Shown here: positions 18,070 through 28,400 of the stretch, one piece after another
Layout: each line of letters opens with the position of its first letter
Numbering within the stretch: position 1 is the stretch's first letter
DNA from: Geothrix sp.
GTDB taxonomy: Bacteria; Acidobacteriota; Holophagae; Holophagales; Holophagaceae
Assembly: GCA_030824075.1 (NCBI GenBank)
Contig: JAVBYJ010000022.1
Location: 1 to 64,000 of the forward strand
Length of the DNA: 64,000 nucleotides
Direction: 5' to 3'
Position numbers and translations under genes: made by a program
The notes under the pieces: model-generated
Told to the model about the DNA's origin: nothing
Databases searched by the model: none
The model's input: only the letters and a program-made list of their open reading frames with translations

Positions 18070-19458
18070 ATGCCATCGCGCTCCGGATCGCCTTCGCCGG
18101 CGCACCAGAAGTCCATCCCGGTGGTCTTGGCGGTACTCTCGGTTCCAGCCCTGGTGTCCTGGCTGTTGGTCCATCCGCTGAAGCAGGATGCCCCGCTCCA
18201 ATTGCCCCTCTCCACCGCCCTGACCCTCCTCGCTTTCTGGGTTGCGGCCCTCACGTTTCTCTTCGCCCGCCGACGGCTCGAGCTCCAGACGCGCCTGAGC
18301 GAAGAGCGGGATTCCCAGCAGCGGCTGCTCAAGGCGGTCATGGATGCGGCCACGGAGGTGGCCCTCATCGCCACGGATGCTCACGGGATCATCCAGCTGT
18401 TCAATGCCGGTGCCGAACGGATGCTTGGCATCAAGGCCCAGGATGTGATCCACCGGGTATCCCCGGAGGTGTTCCACCTTCCTGAGGAGGTGGAGGCCAG
18501 GGGTCGGGAACTCAGCGAAGCGCTCGGGCGCCCGATTCATGGATTCGATGTGTTCATGGCGCTGACGAGTCGGGGCCTGGGTGACACCCGCCCCTGGACC
18601 TACCGCCATGTCGACGGCCATCTCATCCCCGTCAGCCTGGCCGTCACGGCCCTTCGCGACCGGCATGGAAGCATCTTCGGTTACCTGGGGGTGGCCCAGG
18701 ACATCCAGGTCCAGCAGGCCCGGGAATCCAGCTTGAAAGCCAGTGCCCTGGAGGCCCTGGAAGCGGCCCGGCTGAAATCCATGTTCTTGGCCACCATGAG
18801 CCATGAGATCCGCACGCCCATGAACGCCATCATGGCCATGTCCCGGTACCTCCAGACCACGAACCTGGACCCGGAACAGCGCGAGATCACTGAGATCGGG
18901 TGGAAGGCGTCCCGGAACCTCCTGGACATGCTGGACCGGGTCCTGGATCTGTCCAAGGTGGAAGCGGGCCATATGACCCTTGAGGCAGCGCCTTTCTCTC
19001 CCATCGCCCTCACCCGTGACTGCGCCGAGCTCTGGCGCGCGGACGCCACCGCCAAGGGGCTCGCCTTCCTCCTGGCCCTTCCCTCCGAAGCACCCTTGAT
19101 GCTCGGCGATCCGCTGCGGCTGAAACAGGTGCTCAACAACCTGCTCGGAAATGCCCTCAAATTCACGGCCCGGGGCAGCGTCACCCTGCGTCTCCAGACC
19201 CACGAGGAGGCGGAGTATGCACGGCTCACATGGGCCGTGGAGGATACGGGCATCGGCATGGCGCCCGAGGTATTGAACCGCCTATTCCGGCCCTTTACCC
19301 AGGCCGACGAAGGCATCACCCGGCAGTACGGCGGCACCGGACTTGGATTGGCCCTGAGTCATGAGCTGATGCGCCTCATGGAGGGTACGGTCCGCGTCGA
19401 GAGCCTCCCGTCCAAGGGCACCACCTTCACCGTCGAGGTTCGCCTTCCGAAGGCCTGA
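18070..19458 (+). CDS. Membrane PAS-domain sensor histidine kinase
   Basis: 462 residues from the ATG at 18070, two bases after the stop of the ALDH-fold gene; an in-frame ATG at 18052 would overlap it. Two membrane helices (~18-38 and ~48-68) precede a short linker, a PAS/PAC domain (~85-220), the dimerisation helix with His245 in FLATMSHEIRTPMNAIMAMS, and a HATPase domain with NNLLGNALKFT, EDTGIGMA and GGTGLGLAL. No receiver domain is fused and no response regulator is adjacent, so it is an orphan kinase by position. The almost zero spacing implies co-transcription with the ALDH-fold pseudoenzyme, which could suggest a sensory pairing; that is inference. Confidence 0.9.
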   Translation: MPSRSGSPSPAHQKSIPVVLAVLSVPALVSWLLVHPLKQDAPLQLPLSTALTLLAFWVAALTFLFARRRLELQTRLSEERDSQQRLLKAVMDAATEVALIATDAHGIIQLFNAGAERMLGIKAQDVIHRVSPEVFHLPEEVEARGRELSEALGRPIHGFDVFMALTSRGLGDTRPWTYRHVDGHLIPVSLAVTALRDRHGSIFGYLGVAQDIQVQQARESSLKASALEALEAARLKSMFLATMSHEIRTPMNAIMAMSRYLQTTNLDPEQREITEIGWKASRNLLDMLDRVLDLSKVEAGHMTLEAAPFSPIALTRDCAELWRADATAKGLAFLLALPSEAPLMLGDPLRLKQVLNNLLGNALKFTARGSVTLRLQTHEEAEYARLTWAVEDTGIGMAPEVLNRLFRPFTQADEGITRQYGGTGLGLALSHELMRLMEGTVRVESLPSKGTTFTVEVRLPKA

Positions 19459-20238
19459 TTAAAGCCCCAAACCACCCAGCGCGACCCCCAGGTCGCCGGA
19501 TTCCTTTCCCAGTGCAAGGCGCATCAAGAATTCCGTGTTCCCCTCTCCTCCCTTGATGGGGCTGATGGTGAGGGCCTGGGGCTTCAGTTCGGTTCCCGCG
19601 AAAAAGGCCCAGGTCTCGACCAGCACGCGGCGATGGACCGCCGGATCCCGCACGATGCCCCCGGCGCCCACATCCTCCCGGCCCGCCTCGAACTGGGGCT
19701 TCACCAGCAGCACGGCCTCGGCCCCAGGGACCAGACTGGACAGCACCGGCGGAATGGCCAGACGGAGCGAGATGAAGCTCAGATCCGCCACCAGCAGATG
19801 ACAACGCTCAGGGATGGAGGCCGGATTCCAGGTGCGGAGATTCACCTGCTCCATGGAAATCACCCGCGGATCACTGCGCAACTTCCAATGCAGCTGGTTG
19901 GTGCCCACGTCCACCGCATAGACCTTCACCGCGCCGCGCTGGAGCAGGCAGTCCGTGAAACCGCCGGTGCTGGCTCCCGCGTCGAAACAGATCAGTCCCG
20001 CCGGATCCAGGCCCCAGAAGTCCAGCGCCCCGGCCAGCTTCAGGCCACCCCGGCTCACGAAGGGCAGTGCATCGCCCCGCAGGCGGAGCGTCGCCGCCTC
20101 GTCCACCGCCGTGCCCGCCTTGGTGACGGGCCGATCCTCCACCAGCACCTCACCGGCGAGGATGCGCGCCTGGGCCTTGGCGCGGGTCTCGCACAGCCCG
20201 CGCTGGACGAGCAGCAGATCGAGCCGAAGCTTAGCCAC
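19459..20238 (-). CDS. tlyA: TlyA-family rRNA 2'-O-methyltransferase
   Basis: 259 residues from a GTG at 20238; it overlaps the end of mltG by 8 bases. The N-terminal ~60 residues are an S4 RNA-binding domain (LRLDLLLVQRGLCETRAKAQ...GEVLVEDRPVTKAG). The rest is an FtsJ-type methyltransferase with the SAM-binding DAGASTGGFTDCLLQRGA near 85, YAVDVGTNQLHWKLR near 110 and the catalytic-lobe segments VADLSFISL and LVKPQFE. TlyA proteins methylate 16S and 23S rRNA ribose positions and affect capreomycin sensitivity in mycobacteria. Length and motifs are typical. Convergent with the histidine kinase, sharing only one base of spacing. Confidence 0.93.
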   Translation of the reverse strand: MAKLRLDLLLVQRGLCETRAKAQARILAGEVLVEDRPVTKAGTAVDEAATLRLRGDALPFVSRGGLKLAGALDFWGLDPAGLICFDAGASTGGFTDCLLQRGAVKVYAVDVGTNQLHWKLRSDPRVISMEQVNLRTWNPASIPERCHLLVADLSFISLRLAIPPVLSSLVPGAEAVLLVKPQFEAGREDVGAGGIVRDPAVHRRVLVETWAFFAGTELKPQALTISPIKGGEGNTEFLMRLALGKESGDLGVALGGLGL

Positions 20239-21247
20239 GGGCGGACTTCTTCTGGCGCATGATTTCCTTGCGATAGACGTCCACATTCCGGTTGTGGTCC
20301 CGGAGGCTGGGCGCGAAATGGTGCCCGCCCAGGCCGGTGGCGACGAAGTAGAGGTCAGGCCCTGCCACCGGGGCCTTGGCGGCTTCGATGGCCCTGGGGC
20401 TGGGGATGGCAATGGGCGTGGGTGGCAGACCCGCGACAGCATAGGTATTGAACCGGTGGTACCGCCGGATGTCCGCCATGAGCGGGGCCGTGAACCGCAG
20501 GTCGCCGCTGACCCAGCGGGCGTAGAGGCTCGTGGGATCGCATTGCAGGCGCATGCCGATGTCGAGGCGCTTCTTGTACACGCCGGCCACCTTCGGCTGT
20601 TCTTCCGCCAGCTTGGTCTCCTTCTCCACCAGGCTCGCCAATACCAGCGTTTCATAGGGCGACAGCACGCCGCCTTCCAGCTTCGGCCGCACCTGCTGTC
20701 GGAAGGCCTCCACGAGCTGAAGCATGACTTCTTCGGGCTCCATGGCGTGGTGCAGCTTGTAGGTGGCCGGAGCCACCAGGCCCTCCAGGCTCTCCGCGTG
20801 CTCGAAACCGGCCGTCTTGGCCAGGCGGGGACTCTTCCAGAGGGTCCAGAAGACCTCCTCTGGCACAAACTCCTTCAGGCGCTTCTGCACCGACCAGGCG
20901 TGGGCACCTTCGGGGATGGACACGAAGGTGTAGTGGATCTCCGCCCGCCGAAGCTTACCCGCAACATCCGAAAGGCTGGCCTGGGGCGTGAAGGTGTACT
21001 CGCCGCGGATGAGCTGGAGCTTGCGGGCACGGGCCCAGAGCTTGAACAGCGACGCGGAGCGGATGACACCGTCACGCTCCAGCTGGTCCGCCATCTGGTT
21101 GATGCTGGTCCCTTTCTTCACCAGGACCGTTGCCTCCTGCTGGAGGGGCCCGTGCCCCTTCCAGGCCCACCATCCTCCCAGCACCGGCAGGACGGCCAGG
21201 ATCGCGATGGCCACGAAGAGCCGGAGGGAGACAGGAGGACGCGCCAT
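20231..21247 (-). CDS. mltG: Endolytic murein transglycosylase MltG
   Basis: 338 residues from the ATG at 21247 with a CTGGAG site just upstream; the frame extends further but without support. One membrane helix (~8-28) anchors a periplasmic YceG domain. Family marks: VKKGTSINQMADQL near 45 (LysM-like part), IRGEYTF near 85, and the catalytic-Glu segment ASLVEKETKLAEEQPKVAGVY (in parts) near 200, followed by LQCDPTSLYA and the NTY...GLPPTPI loop. MltG cuts nascent glycan strands and sets glycan length. It forms a translationally coupled pair with tlyA and is divergent from an amino-acid permease. Confidence 0.95.
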   Translation of the reverse strand: MARPPVSLRLFVAIAILAVLPVLGGWWAWKGHGPLQQEATVLVKKGTSINQMADQLERDGVIRSASLFKLWARARKLQLIRGEYTFTPQASLSDVAGKLRRAEIHYTFVSIPEGAHAWSVQKRLKEFVPEEVFWTLWKSPRLAKTAGFEHAESLEGLVAPATYKLHHAMEPEEVMLQLVEAFRQQVRPKLEGGVLSPYETLVLASLVEKETKLAEEQPKVAGVYKKRLDIGMRLQCDPTSLYARWVSGDLRFTAPLMADIRRYHRFNTYAVAGLPPTPIAIPSPRAIEAAKAPVAGPDLYFVATGLGGHHFAPSLRDHNRNVDVYRKEIMRQKKSARG

Positions 21248-21300
21248 GTCTCCAGAATGCCGTGGTAGCGTGGATCCATCTACCTCTGCCCAGGATTCCA

Positions 21301-22716
21301 ATGACCACACCCGGCTACCGCCGCCATGTTGGCCTGTTCTCGGCCACGATGCTCATTGCCGGTTCGATGATCGGTTCAGGCGTGTTTATCGTGGCCGCCG
21401 ACATGGTCCGGACGGGCCGCTCGGGGGGCTTCCTGCTGGCGGCCTGGGGCCTCACGGCTGTGCTGACGCTCTTCGCGGCCCTGAGCTATGGCGAATTGGC
21501 GGGGATGTTCCCCAGGGCCGGAGGGCAGTACACCTACCTCCGAGAGATCTACGGCCCTGCCACGGGCTTCCTCTATGGCTGGACCTTCTTCGTCGTCATC
21601 GAGTGCGGCACCATCGCTGCCGTGGCCGTGGGCTTTGGCAAGTATCTCGGCACCTTCTTTCCCGCCATCACGGATACCACCTGGATCGGGCCCCACCTGG
21701 ACGTGCCGCTGATGCAGGTCACCCATGCCATCAGCGTAGGCCCCTACCACCTCGGACTCACGCCCTCGCGCCTCTCAGGTATCGCGGTGGTGCTGCTCCT
21801 TAGCGCCGTGAACCTCTACGGCGTGCGGCTGGGTGCCCGCATCCAGAACCTGTTCACCGTCGCCAAAATCGGCGGGCTCGCGGCCCTGATCCTGCTGGGC
21901 CTCCTGCTGAAACCCCCGGTGGCGGCGATCCAGACCCCCTTCATTCCCCTGGACGGATCCGTCGCCCTGCCCTTCCTCACGGCCCTGCTGGTGGTGCAGA
22001 CCGGCAGCATGTTCTCGGCGGACGCCTGGAACGCCATCACCTTCATCGCGGGCGAGGTGAAGGAACCCGAGCGGACGATTCCCTATTCCCTGCTCATCGG
22101 CACCACCCTGGTCTGCGGCCTCTACGTGCTGGCCAACGCCGCCTACCTGAAGGTGCTCGGCCCCACGGGCATCGCCCAGGCGCCCCAGGACCGCGTGGGC
22201 AGCGCCGCCCTCCAGGCCCTGCTGGGATCAGGAGGCGGCCTCATCATGGCGGGCAGCATCCTCATTTCCATGTTTGGTTGTCTGAACGGACTGGTGCTCT
22301 CCGGTGCCCGGGTCTACCAGCGCATGGCCGAAGATGGCCTCTTCTACCCCAGCGCGGCCTCGCTCAATGCCCATGGTGTGCCCGCCTTCGGCCTCTGGAT
22401 CCAGGCCCTCTGGACCTGCCTGCTTACGCTCACGGGCACCTACGGCCAGTTGCTGGATTTCGTCATGCTGCCGACGATCCTCTTCTACGTCTTCACGGTG
22501 GGCGGTGTCTTCCTGCTGCGCTGGCGCCGCCCTGATCTGGAGCGCCCAGTGCGGGTCTGGGGCTACCCGCTGGTGCCTGCGCTCTACCTGCTGGGGGCCA
22601 GCGCCATCATCGTCGCCCTCTTCATCCACCGTCCCAGCTATTCCTGGCCCGGCCTGTTCCTGGTGGCCCTGGGCTGGCCCGTCTACCTCGCGGTGAAACC
22701 CCGCGCCGCCGCCTGA
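21301..22716 (+). CDS. APC-superfamily amino acid permease
   Basis: 471 residues from the ATG at 21301; the longer open frame overlaps mltG in antisense. About twelve membrane helices are visible. The first helix has the APC substrate-binding motif GSMIGSGVFIV, and helix 6 the FSADAWNAITFIAGEVKEPERTIPYSL stretch (in parts) typical of the LAT/YkfD-like branch, which takes up or exchanges amino acids. The gene is followed after 18 bp by a saccharopine-dehydrogenase-like gene, so lysine or related amino-acid catabolism is a reasonable guess for the pair. Substrate not shown by the sequence. Confidence 0.9.
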   Translation: MTTPGYRRHVGLFSATMLIAGSMIGSGVFIVAADMVRTGRSGGFLLAAWGLTAVLTLFAALSYGELAGMFPRAGGQYTYLREIYGPATGFLYGWTFFVVIECGTIAAVAVGFGKYLGTFFPAITDTTWIGPHLDVPLMQVTHAISVGPYHLGLTPSRLSGIAVVLLLSAVNLYGVRLGARIQNLFTVAKIGGLAALILLGLLLKPPVAAIQTPFIPLDGSVALPFLTALLVVQTGSMFSADAWNAITFIAGEVKEPERTIPYSLLIGTTLVCGLYVLANAAYLKVLGPTGIAQAPQDRVGSAALQALLGSGGGLIMAGSILISMFGCLNGLVLSGARVYQRMAEDGLFYPSAASLNAHGVPAFGLWIQALWTCLLTLTGTYGQLLDFVMLPTILFYVFTVGGVFLLRWRRPDLERPVRVWGYPLVPALYLLGASAIIVALFIHRPSYSWPGLFLVALGWPVYLAVKPRAAA

Positions 22717-22734
22717 TCGGCAAAGGAGTCCTCC

Positions 22735-23856
22735 ATGCTGCATGTCGTCGTTCTGGGAGCTGGCCGCGTTGGCGGCGCCATGGCCAGGGATCTGGCTTCG
22801 ACCTTCAAGGTCACGGTGGCGGATCGTTCCGAAGCCGCACTGGCTCGGATGCGTGAAGCAGGCCTCGCCACCCGATCCGCCGATCTGGCGCGCCCGGACG
22901 GCGTGAAGGCCGCCGTAGCAGATGCCGATCTGGTGGTGGGCGCCGTACCGGGCTTCATGGGATTCGCCACGGCCAAGGCCGTGCTGGAGGCGGGCAAAGC
23001 ACTGGTGGACATTTCCTTCTTCGATGAGGACTGCTTCGAGCTGGACGACCTGGCGAAGCAGCAGGGCCTCACCGCCATCGTGGACTGCGGCATCGCGCCG
23101 GGCTGCCACAACATCATCCTGGGCGACCTCTCCCGCCAATGGGACCGCATCACCTCCTTCGAGTGCCTGGTGGGCGGGCTGCCCGTGATCCGCACCTGGC
23201 CCTACGAGTACAAGGCCGGCTTCAGCCCCATTGATGTCATCGAGGAATACACCCGGCCCACCCGCTATGTGAAGGACGGGAAGGTGGTGGTCTTTCCTGC
23301 CCTATCAGAACCTGAACTCCTCGACTTCCCCGGCCTGGGCACCCTGGAATCCTTCAATACCGACGGCCTCCGGAGCCTCATCAAGACATTCCCAGGGATC
23401 CCCGACATGAAGGAGAAGACCCTGCGCTATCCGGGCCACATCGAGAAGATGCGGATGTTGCGGGAGTCCGGCTTCTTCAGTAAAGAGAAGCTCCAGGTGG
23501 GAAGTGTCCAGGTCAGTCCCCTCGACCTGACCACCGCCCTGCTCTTTCCCCTGTGGTTCATGGAAGAGGGCGACGAGGACTTCACTGTCATGCGAGTCAC
23601 CGTCGAAGGCGAGAAGGCTGGTCAGCGAATGCGCCAGGAGCTGAACCTCCTCGATCGCTATGACCGCGCCACGAAGACCACTTCCATGGCGCGCACCACC
23701 GGCTACACCTGCACGGCCGCAGTGCGGCTGCTGGCCAAGGGCGGCTACTCCCGCAAAGGCATCAGCCCGCCGGAATTCGTGGGCCAGGAACCTGGCGCCT
23801 GGGCCTTCATCCGCGAGGATCTCGCCAAGCGAGGCGTGGTGTTCACCGAGGGCTGA
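22735..23856 (+). CDS. Saccharopine dehydrogenase-family protein
   Basis: 373 residues with a strong AAAGGAG ribosome site. The N-terminus is a Rossmann fold (VVVLGAGRVGGAMARDLA, then VTVADRSEAAL) for NAD(P), followed by DLVVGAVPGFMG and VDISFFDED, and the C-terminal catalytic region with VDCGIAPGCHN near 120 and LVGGLPV near 145. This matches the Lys9/LysDH-like group, which includes saccharopine reductases and L-lysine 6-dehydrogenases. It probably acts on a lysine-derived amino acid taken up by the permease encoded just upstream. The exact reaction cannot be set. A mobile element begins ten bases after its stop codon. Confidence 0.88.
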   Translation: MLHVVVLGAGRVGGAMARDLASTFKVTVADRSEAALARMREAGLATRSADLARPDGVKAAVADADLVVGAVPGFMGFATAKAVLEAGKALVDISFFDEDCFELDDLAKQQGLTAIVDCGIAPGCHNIILGDLSRQWDRITSFECLVGGLPVIRTWPYEYKAGFSPIDVIEEYTRPTRYVKDGKVVVFPALSEPELLDFPGLGTLESFNTDGLRSLIKTFPGIPDMKEKTLRYPGHIEKMRMLRESGFFSKEKLQVGSVQVSPLDLTTALLFPLWFMEEGDEDFTVMRVTVEGEKAGQRMRQELNLLDRYDRATKTTSMARTTGYTCTAAVRLLAKGGYSRKGISPPEFVGQEPGAWAFIREDLAKRGVVFTEG

Positions 23857-23863
23857 AAGCGAC

Positions 23864-24203
23864 TAGGGCCTGTTTTCAAAGTGGGGTGTGGCCGCGCAAG
23901 GGGCGCCGCCCAAGCGAGGTCAGGAAAGCGACGAAGGCGATAGCGGCACTATCGCTGAGGAGCTTGACGCAGCATCGCGCCGGGCGTCGCCCCTTGCCGG
24001 CTCCACCCTCTGCTCGGCGGAATGCCGAGCAGGAGCAGGCCCCACCTGGGGCCTGCGATAGGGTACGGGGGACGTCGGCCAGCCGCACCCCTGGCTGCGT
24101 TGGCGACCTTGAACGATGTCCCGCATCGCCCTTCGGTCGCCGCCTGGCCATGCGCGCGGCTGGACGGCGTCGCGGCTCGCATCCACTTTGAAATCAGACC
24201 CTA
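23864..24203 (+). mobile_element. Miniature inverted-repeat element, copy 1 (336 bp plus TA flanks)
   Basis: This gene-free stretch is a discrete element, 23866-24201, flanked by TA on both sides (23864-23865 and 24202-24203). Its ends are inverted repeats: the left begins GGGCCTG, TTTTCAAAGTGG and the right, reversed, GGGTCTG, ATTTCAAAGTGG, with similarity continuing to GTG.GGCCGCG / GCGAGCCGCG. Inside are several further hairpins: GCGATAG..CTATCGC near 23938, CTGCTCGGC..GCCGAGCAG near 24010 and GCAGGCCCC..GGGGCCTGC near 24035. A second copy lies inverted at 28875-29213. Small ORFs occur but are broken differently in each copy. TA duplication is typical of IS630/Tc1-mariner-type elements; no transposase is present. 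It lies between converging genes and its right end forms the last base of the rapZ stop codon. Confidence 0.85.
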
Positions 24204-25052
24204 GCCGTCCAGTTCCCGGTGCCGCACAGTCAGTGCTGCCACATCGCGCTTGAGCCGTTGGGCCAGCATTTCCACGAGCGCCACGGAGCGGTGCTGGCCC
24301 CCGGTGCAGCCGATGGCGAGGGTGTGGTAGGCCCGCCCCTCCTGCTGCACCAGGGGCAGGGACCAGCGCAGCCAGGACTCGGCGCGCTCCAGGAATTCCC
24401 GGAATTCATGGGACTCCAGCAGGTACTCCTGCACGGGCCAGTCCTGCCCCGTCAGGGATTTCAGAGCCTCGACATAGTAAGGATTGGGCAGGAACCGGGC
24501 GTCGAGGATCACGTCCGCATCGGCCGGGACGCCCCGCTTGAACCCGAAGCTGAGCAGGCGGACGGCCGTGTGACGCGTGGGCAACTGGGGCACCAGGGCC
24601 GCGATGCGAAGGCGGAGTTCAGACAGGCTGAGGTGGCTGGTGTCGAGAATGGTGGTGGCCAGGGCCCGGATGGGAGCCAGGAGGTCTCGTTCACGGCGGA
24701 TGCCCTCCCCCGCCGTTCCAAGCAGCGCCAAGTGATGGGGGCGGCGCGTCTCGGAGTAGCGGCGAAGCAGAACCTCCTCCCCGGCCTCCACAAAGACCAC
24801 CTGTACCGGGATGTTGCCCACCCGGAGGCTCTCCAGGAGCGGTCCGAATTCCTGGGCGAAGTCAGCCTGACGGCTGTCCATACCTACCACCAGCCGCTCA
24901 TGGCCGGGCTGCAACTTCGACTCCAGTTCCAGAAGCGGTTCGAGCAGCCGGGGCGGCACATTGTCCAGGGCCGTGCAGCCGCTGTCCTCCAGCGCGCCAA
25001 GCACCGAGTGGCGGCCGGCGCCCGATAGTCCCGTGACGACGATGAGTTCCAT
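24201..25052 (-). CDS. rapZ: RapZ-family nucleotide-binding regulator with altered P-loop
   Basis: 283 residues, the usual RapZ size. The C-terminal domain is well conserved (FGFKRGVPADADVILDARFLPNPYY near 165-190 read in parts, and IGCTGGQHRSVALVE near 255), the part that in E. coli binds glucosamine-6-phosphate and the GlmZ/GlmY RNAs. The N-terminal domain is kinase-like, but its Walker A motif, usually GxSGAGKS, reads GLSGAGRHS, with Arg14 and His15 replacing Lys and Ser. ATP/GTP binding there is doubtful. The TAG stop is completed by the first base of the neighbouring mobile element. A terminator and a short repeat region separate it from secA upstream. Confidence 0.9.
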   Translation of the reverse strand: MELIVVTGLSGAGRHSVLGALEDSGCTALDNVPPRLLEPLLELESKLQPGHERLVVGMDSRQADFAQEFGPLLESLRVGNIPVQVVFVEAGEEVLLRRYSETRRPHHLALLGTAGEGIRRERDLLAPIRALATTILDTSHLSLSELRLRIAALVPQLPTRHTAVRLLSFGFKRGVPADADVILDARFLPNPYYVEALKSLTGQDWPVQEYLLESHEFREFLERAESWLRWSLPLVQQEGRAYHTLAIGCTGGQHRSVALVEMLAQRLKRDVAALTVRHRELDG

Positions 25053-25063
25053 GCCTCTAAAAG

Positions 25064-25092
25064 CTATCAGCTGTCAGGTGCCGGCTGTCAGT
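25064..25092. repeat. Intergenic CTRTCAG-type repeat units
   Basis: AGCTATCAG, AGCTGTCAG and GGCTGTCAG occur in a row, ending GTCAGTAAA, just beside the secA terminator. The same units, in the opposite orientation, lie beside the terminator at 32229-32300. They look like a degenerate interspersed repeat of this genome. Confidence 0.4.
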
Positions 25093-25120
25093 AAAAACAT
25101 GCGGGGCCCGAAGGCCCCGC
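25093..25120 (-). terminator. Rho-independent terminator of secA
   Basis: An 8-bp GC stem (GCGGGGCC / GGCCCCGC) with a TTCG tetraloop on the minus strand is followed three bases later by TTTTT. It lies 27 bp after the secA stop codon and separates secA from rapZ. Confidence 0.88.
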
Positions 25121-25147
25121 TGCTCGCCGAGAACGGGCGGTTGAATC

Positions 25148-27766
<2,619 letters not shown>

Positions 27767-27905
27767 GGACCCGTCCAGTCGCGTAAACCGTCGATTGTAG
27801 CGCGGCGAGTCCCCGTTTCCCAGCACTGGAGGCTGTCGCCAAGCACTCGCGGTTGCCGAAGTTACCTAACCAGGGCACACTGATTGTTTGGATTCTGGAG
27901 AAACC

Positions 27906-28325
27906 ATGGCCTTTGAGCGCACCTTTGCCATCGTCAAGCCCGATGCCGTCAAGGACGGCCATATCGGCGAGATCTTGACCGCCATCGAGCAGAGCGGCCT
28001 GAAGCCCGTGGGTCTCAAATTGACCCGCCTCACCTCGGCCATCTGCCGGGGCTTTTACCATGAGCACGTGGGCAAGGGTTTCTACCCGGAACTGGAAGCC
28101 TTCATGACCGAAGGGCCCGTGGTCCTCATGGTGTTGGAGGGGGAGAATGCCATCCTGCGCTGGCGGGATCTGATGGGCGCCACCAACCCCGCGAATGCCG
28201 CCGAGGGCACCCTCCGCAAGCGCTTCGGTGCCAGCATCGGTCGCAACGCCACCCACGGCAGCGACAAGCCCGAGAGCGCGGCGTTTGAAGTGAGCTACTT
28301 CTTCAACGCGTTCGAACAGATGTGA
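27906..28325 (+). CDS. ndk: Nucleoside diphosphate kinase
   Basis: 139 residues from the ATG at 27906 behind CTGGAGAA. All NDK marks are present: TFAIVKPDAVKDG at the start, RGFYHEH near 50, MGATNPANAAEGTLRKRFG (19 residues) near 90 and the phosphohistidine loop GRNATHGSD with His117. It equilibrates nucleoside di- and triphosphates with a His-phosphate intermediate. Size is typical. It is divergent from secA and ends at a symmetric terminator shared with the opposite small gene. Confidence 0.97.
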   Translation: MAFERTFAIVKPDAVKDGHIGEILTAIEQSGLKPVGLKLTRLTSAICRGFYHEHVGKGFYPELEAFMTEGPVVLMVLEGENAILRWRDLMGATNPANAAEGTLRKRFGASIGRNATHGSDKPESAAFEVSYFFNAFEQM

Positions 28326-28345
28326 CGTTTCGCCGCGGTCCTCTG

Positions 28346-28377
28346 CGAAAAACGGCGCCCATGGGCGCCGTTTTTCG
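28346..28377. terminator. Bidirectional terminator between ndk and a hypothetical gene
   Basis: A 13-bp near-perfect palindrome (GAAAAACGGCGCC / GGCGCCGTTTTTC) with A- and T-runs on both sides can stop transcription from ndk and from the minus-strand gene that ends at 28401. Confidence 0.88.
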
Positions 28378-28400
28378 TTTGAGCGGAGAGGGGCGGGAAC

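Noticed and set aside
23876-24204. Small proteins encoded in the miniature element (60-101 codons, both strands)
   Set aside because: Frames are similar in the two copies but broken at different points, with Arg/Pro/Gly/Ala-rich translations; better explained as non-coding structured DNA.
24199-25028. Plus-strand frame opposite rapZ as a separate gene
   Set aside because: Purely antisense to RapZ; no ribosome site.
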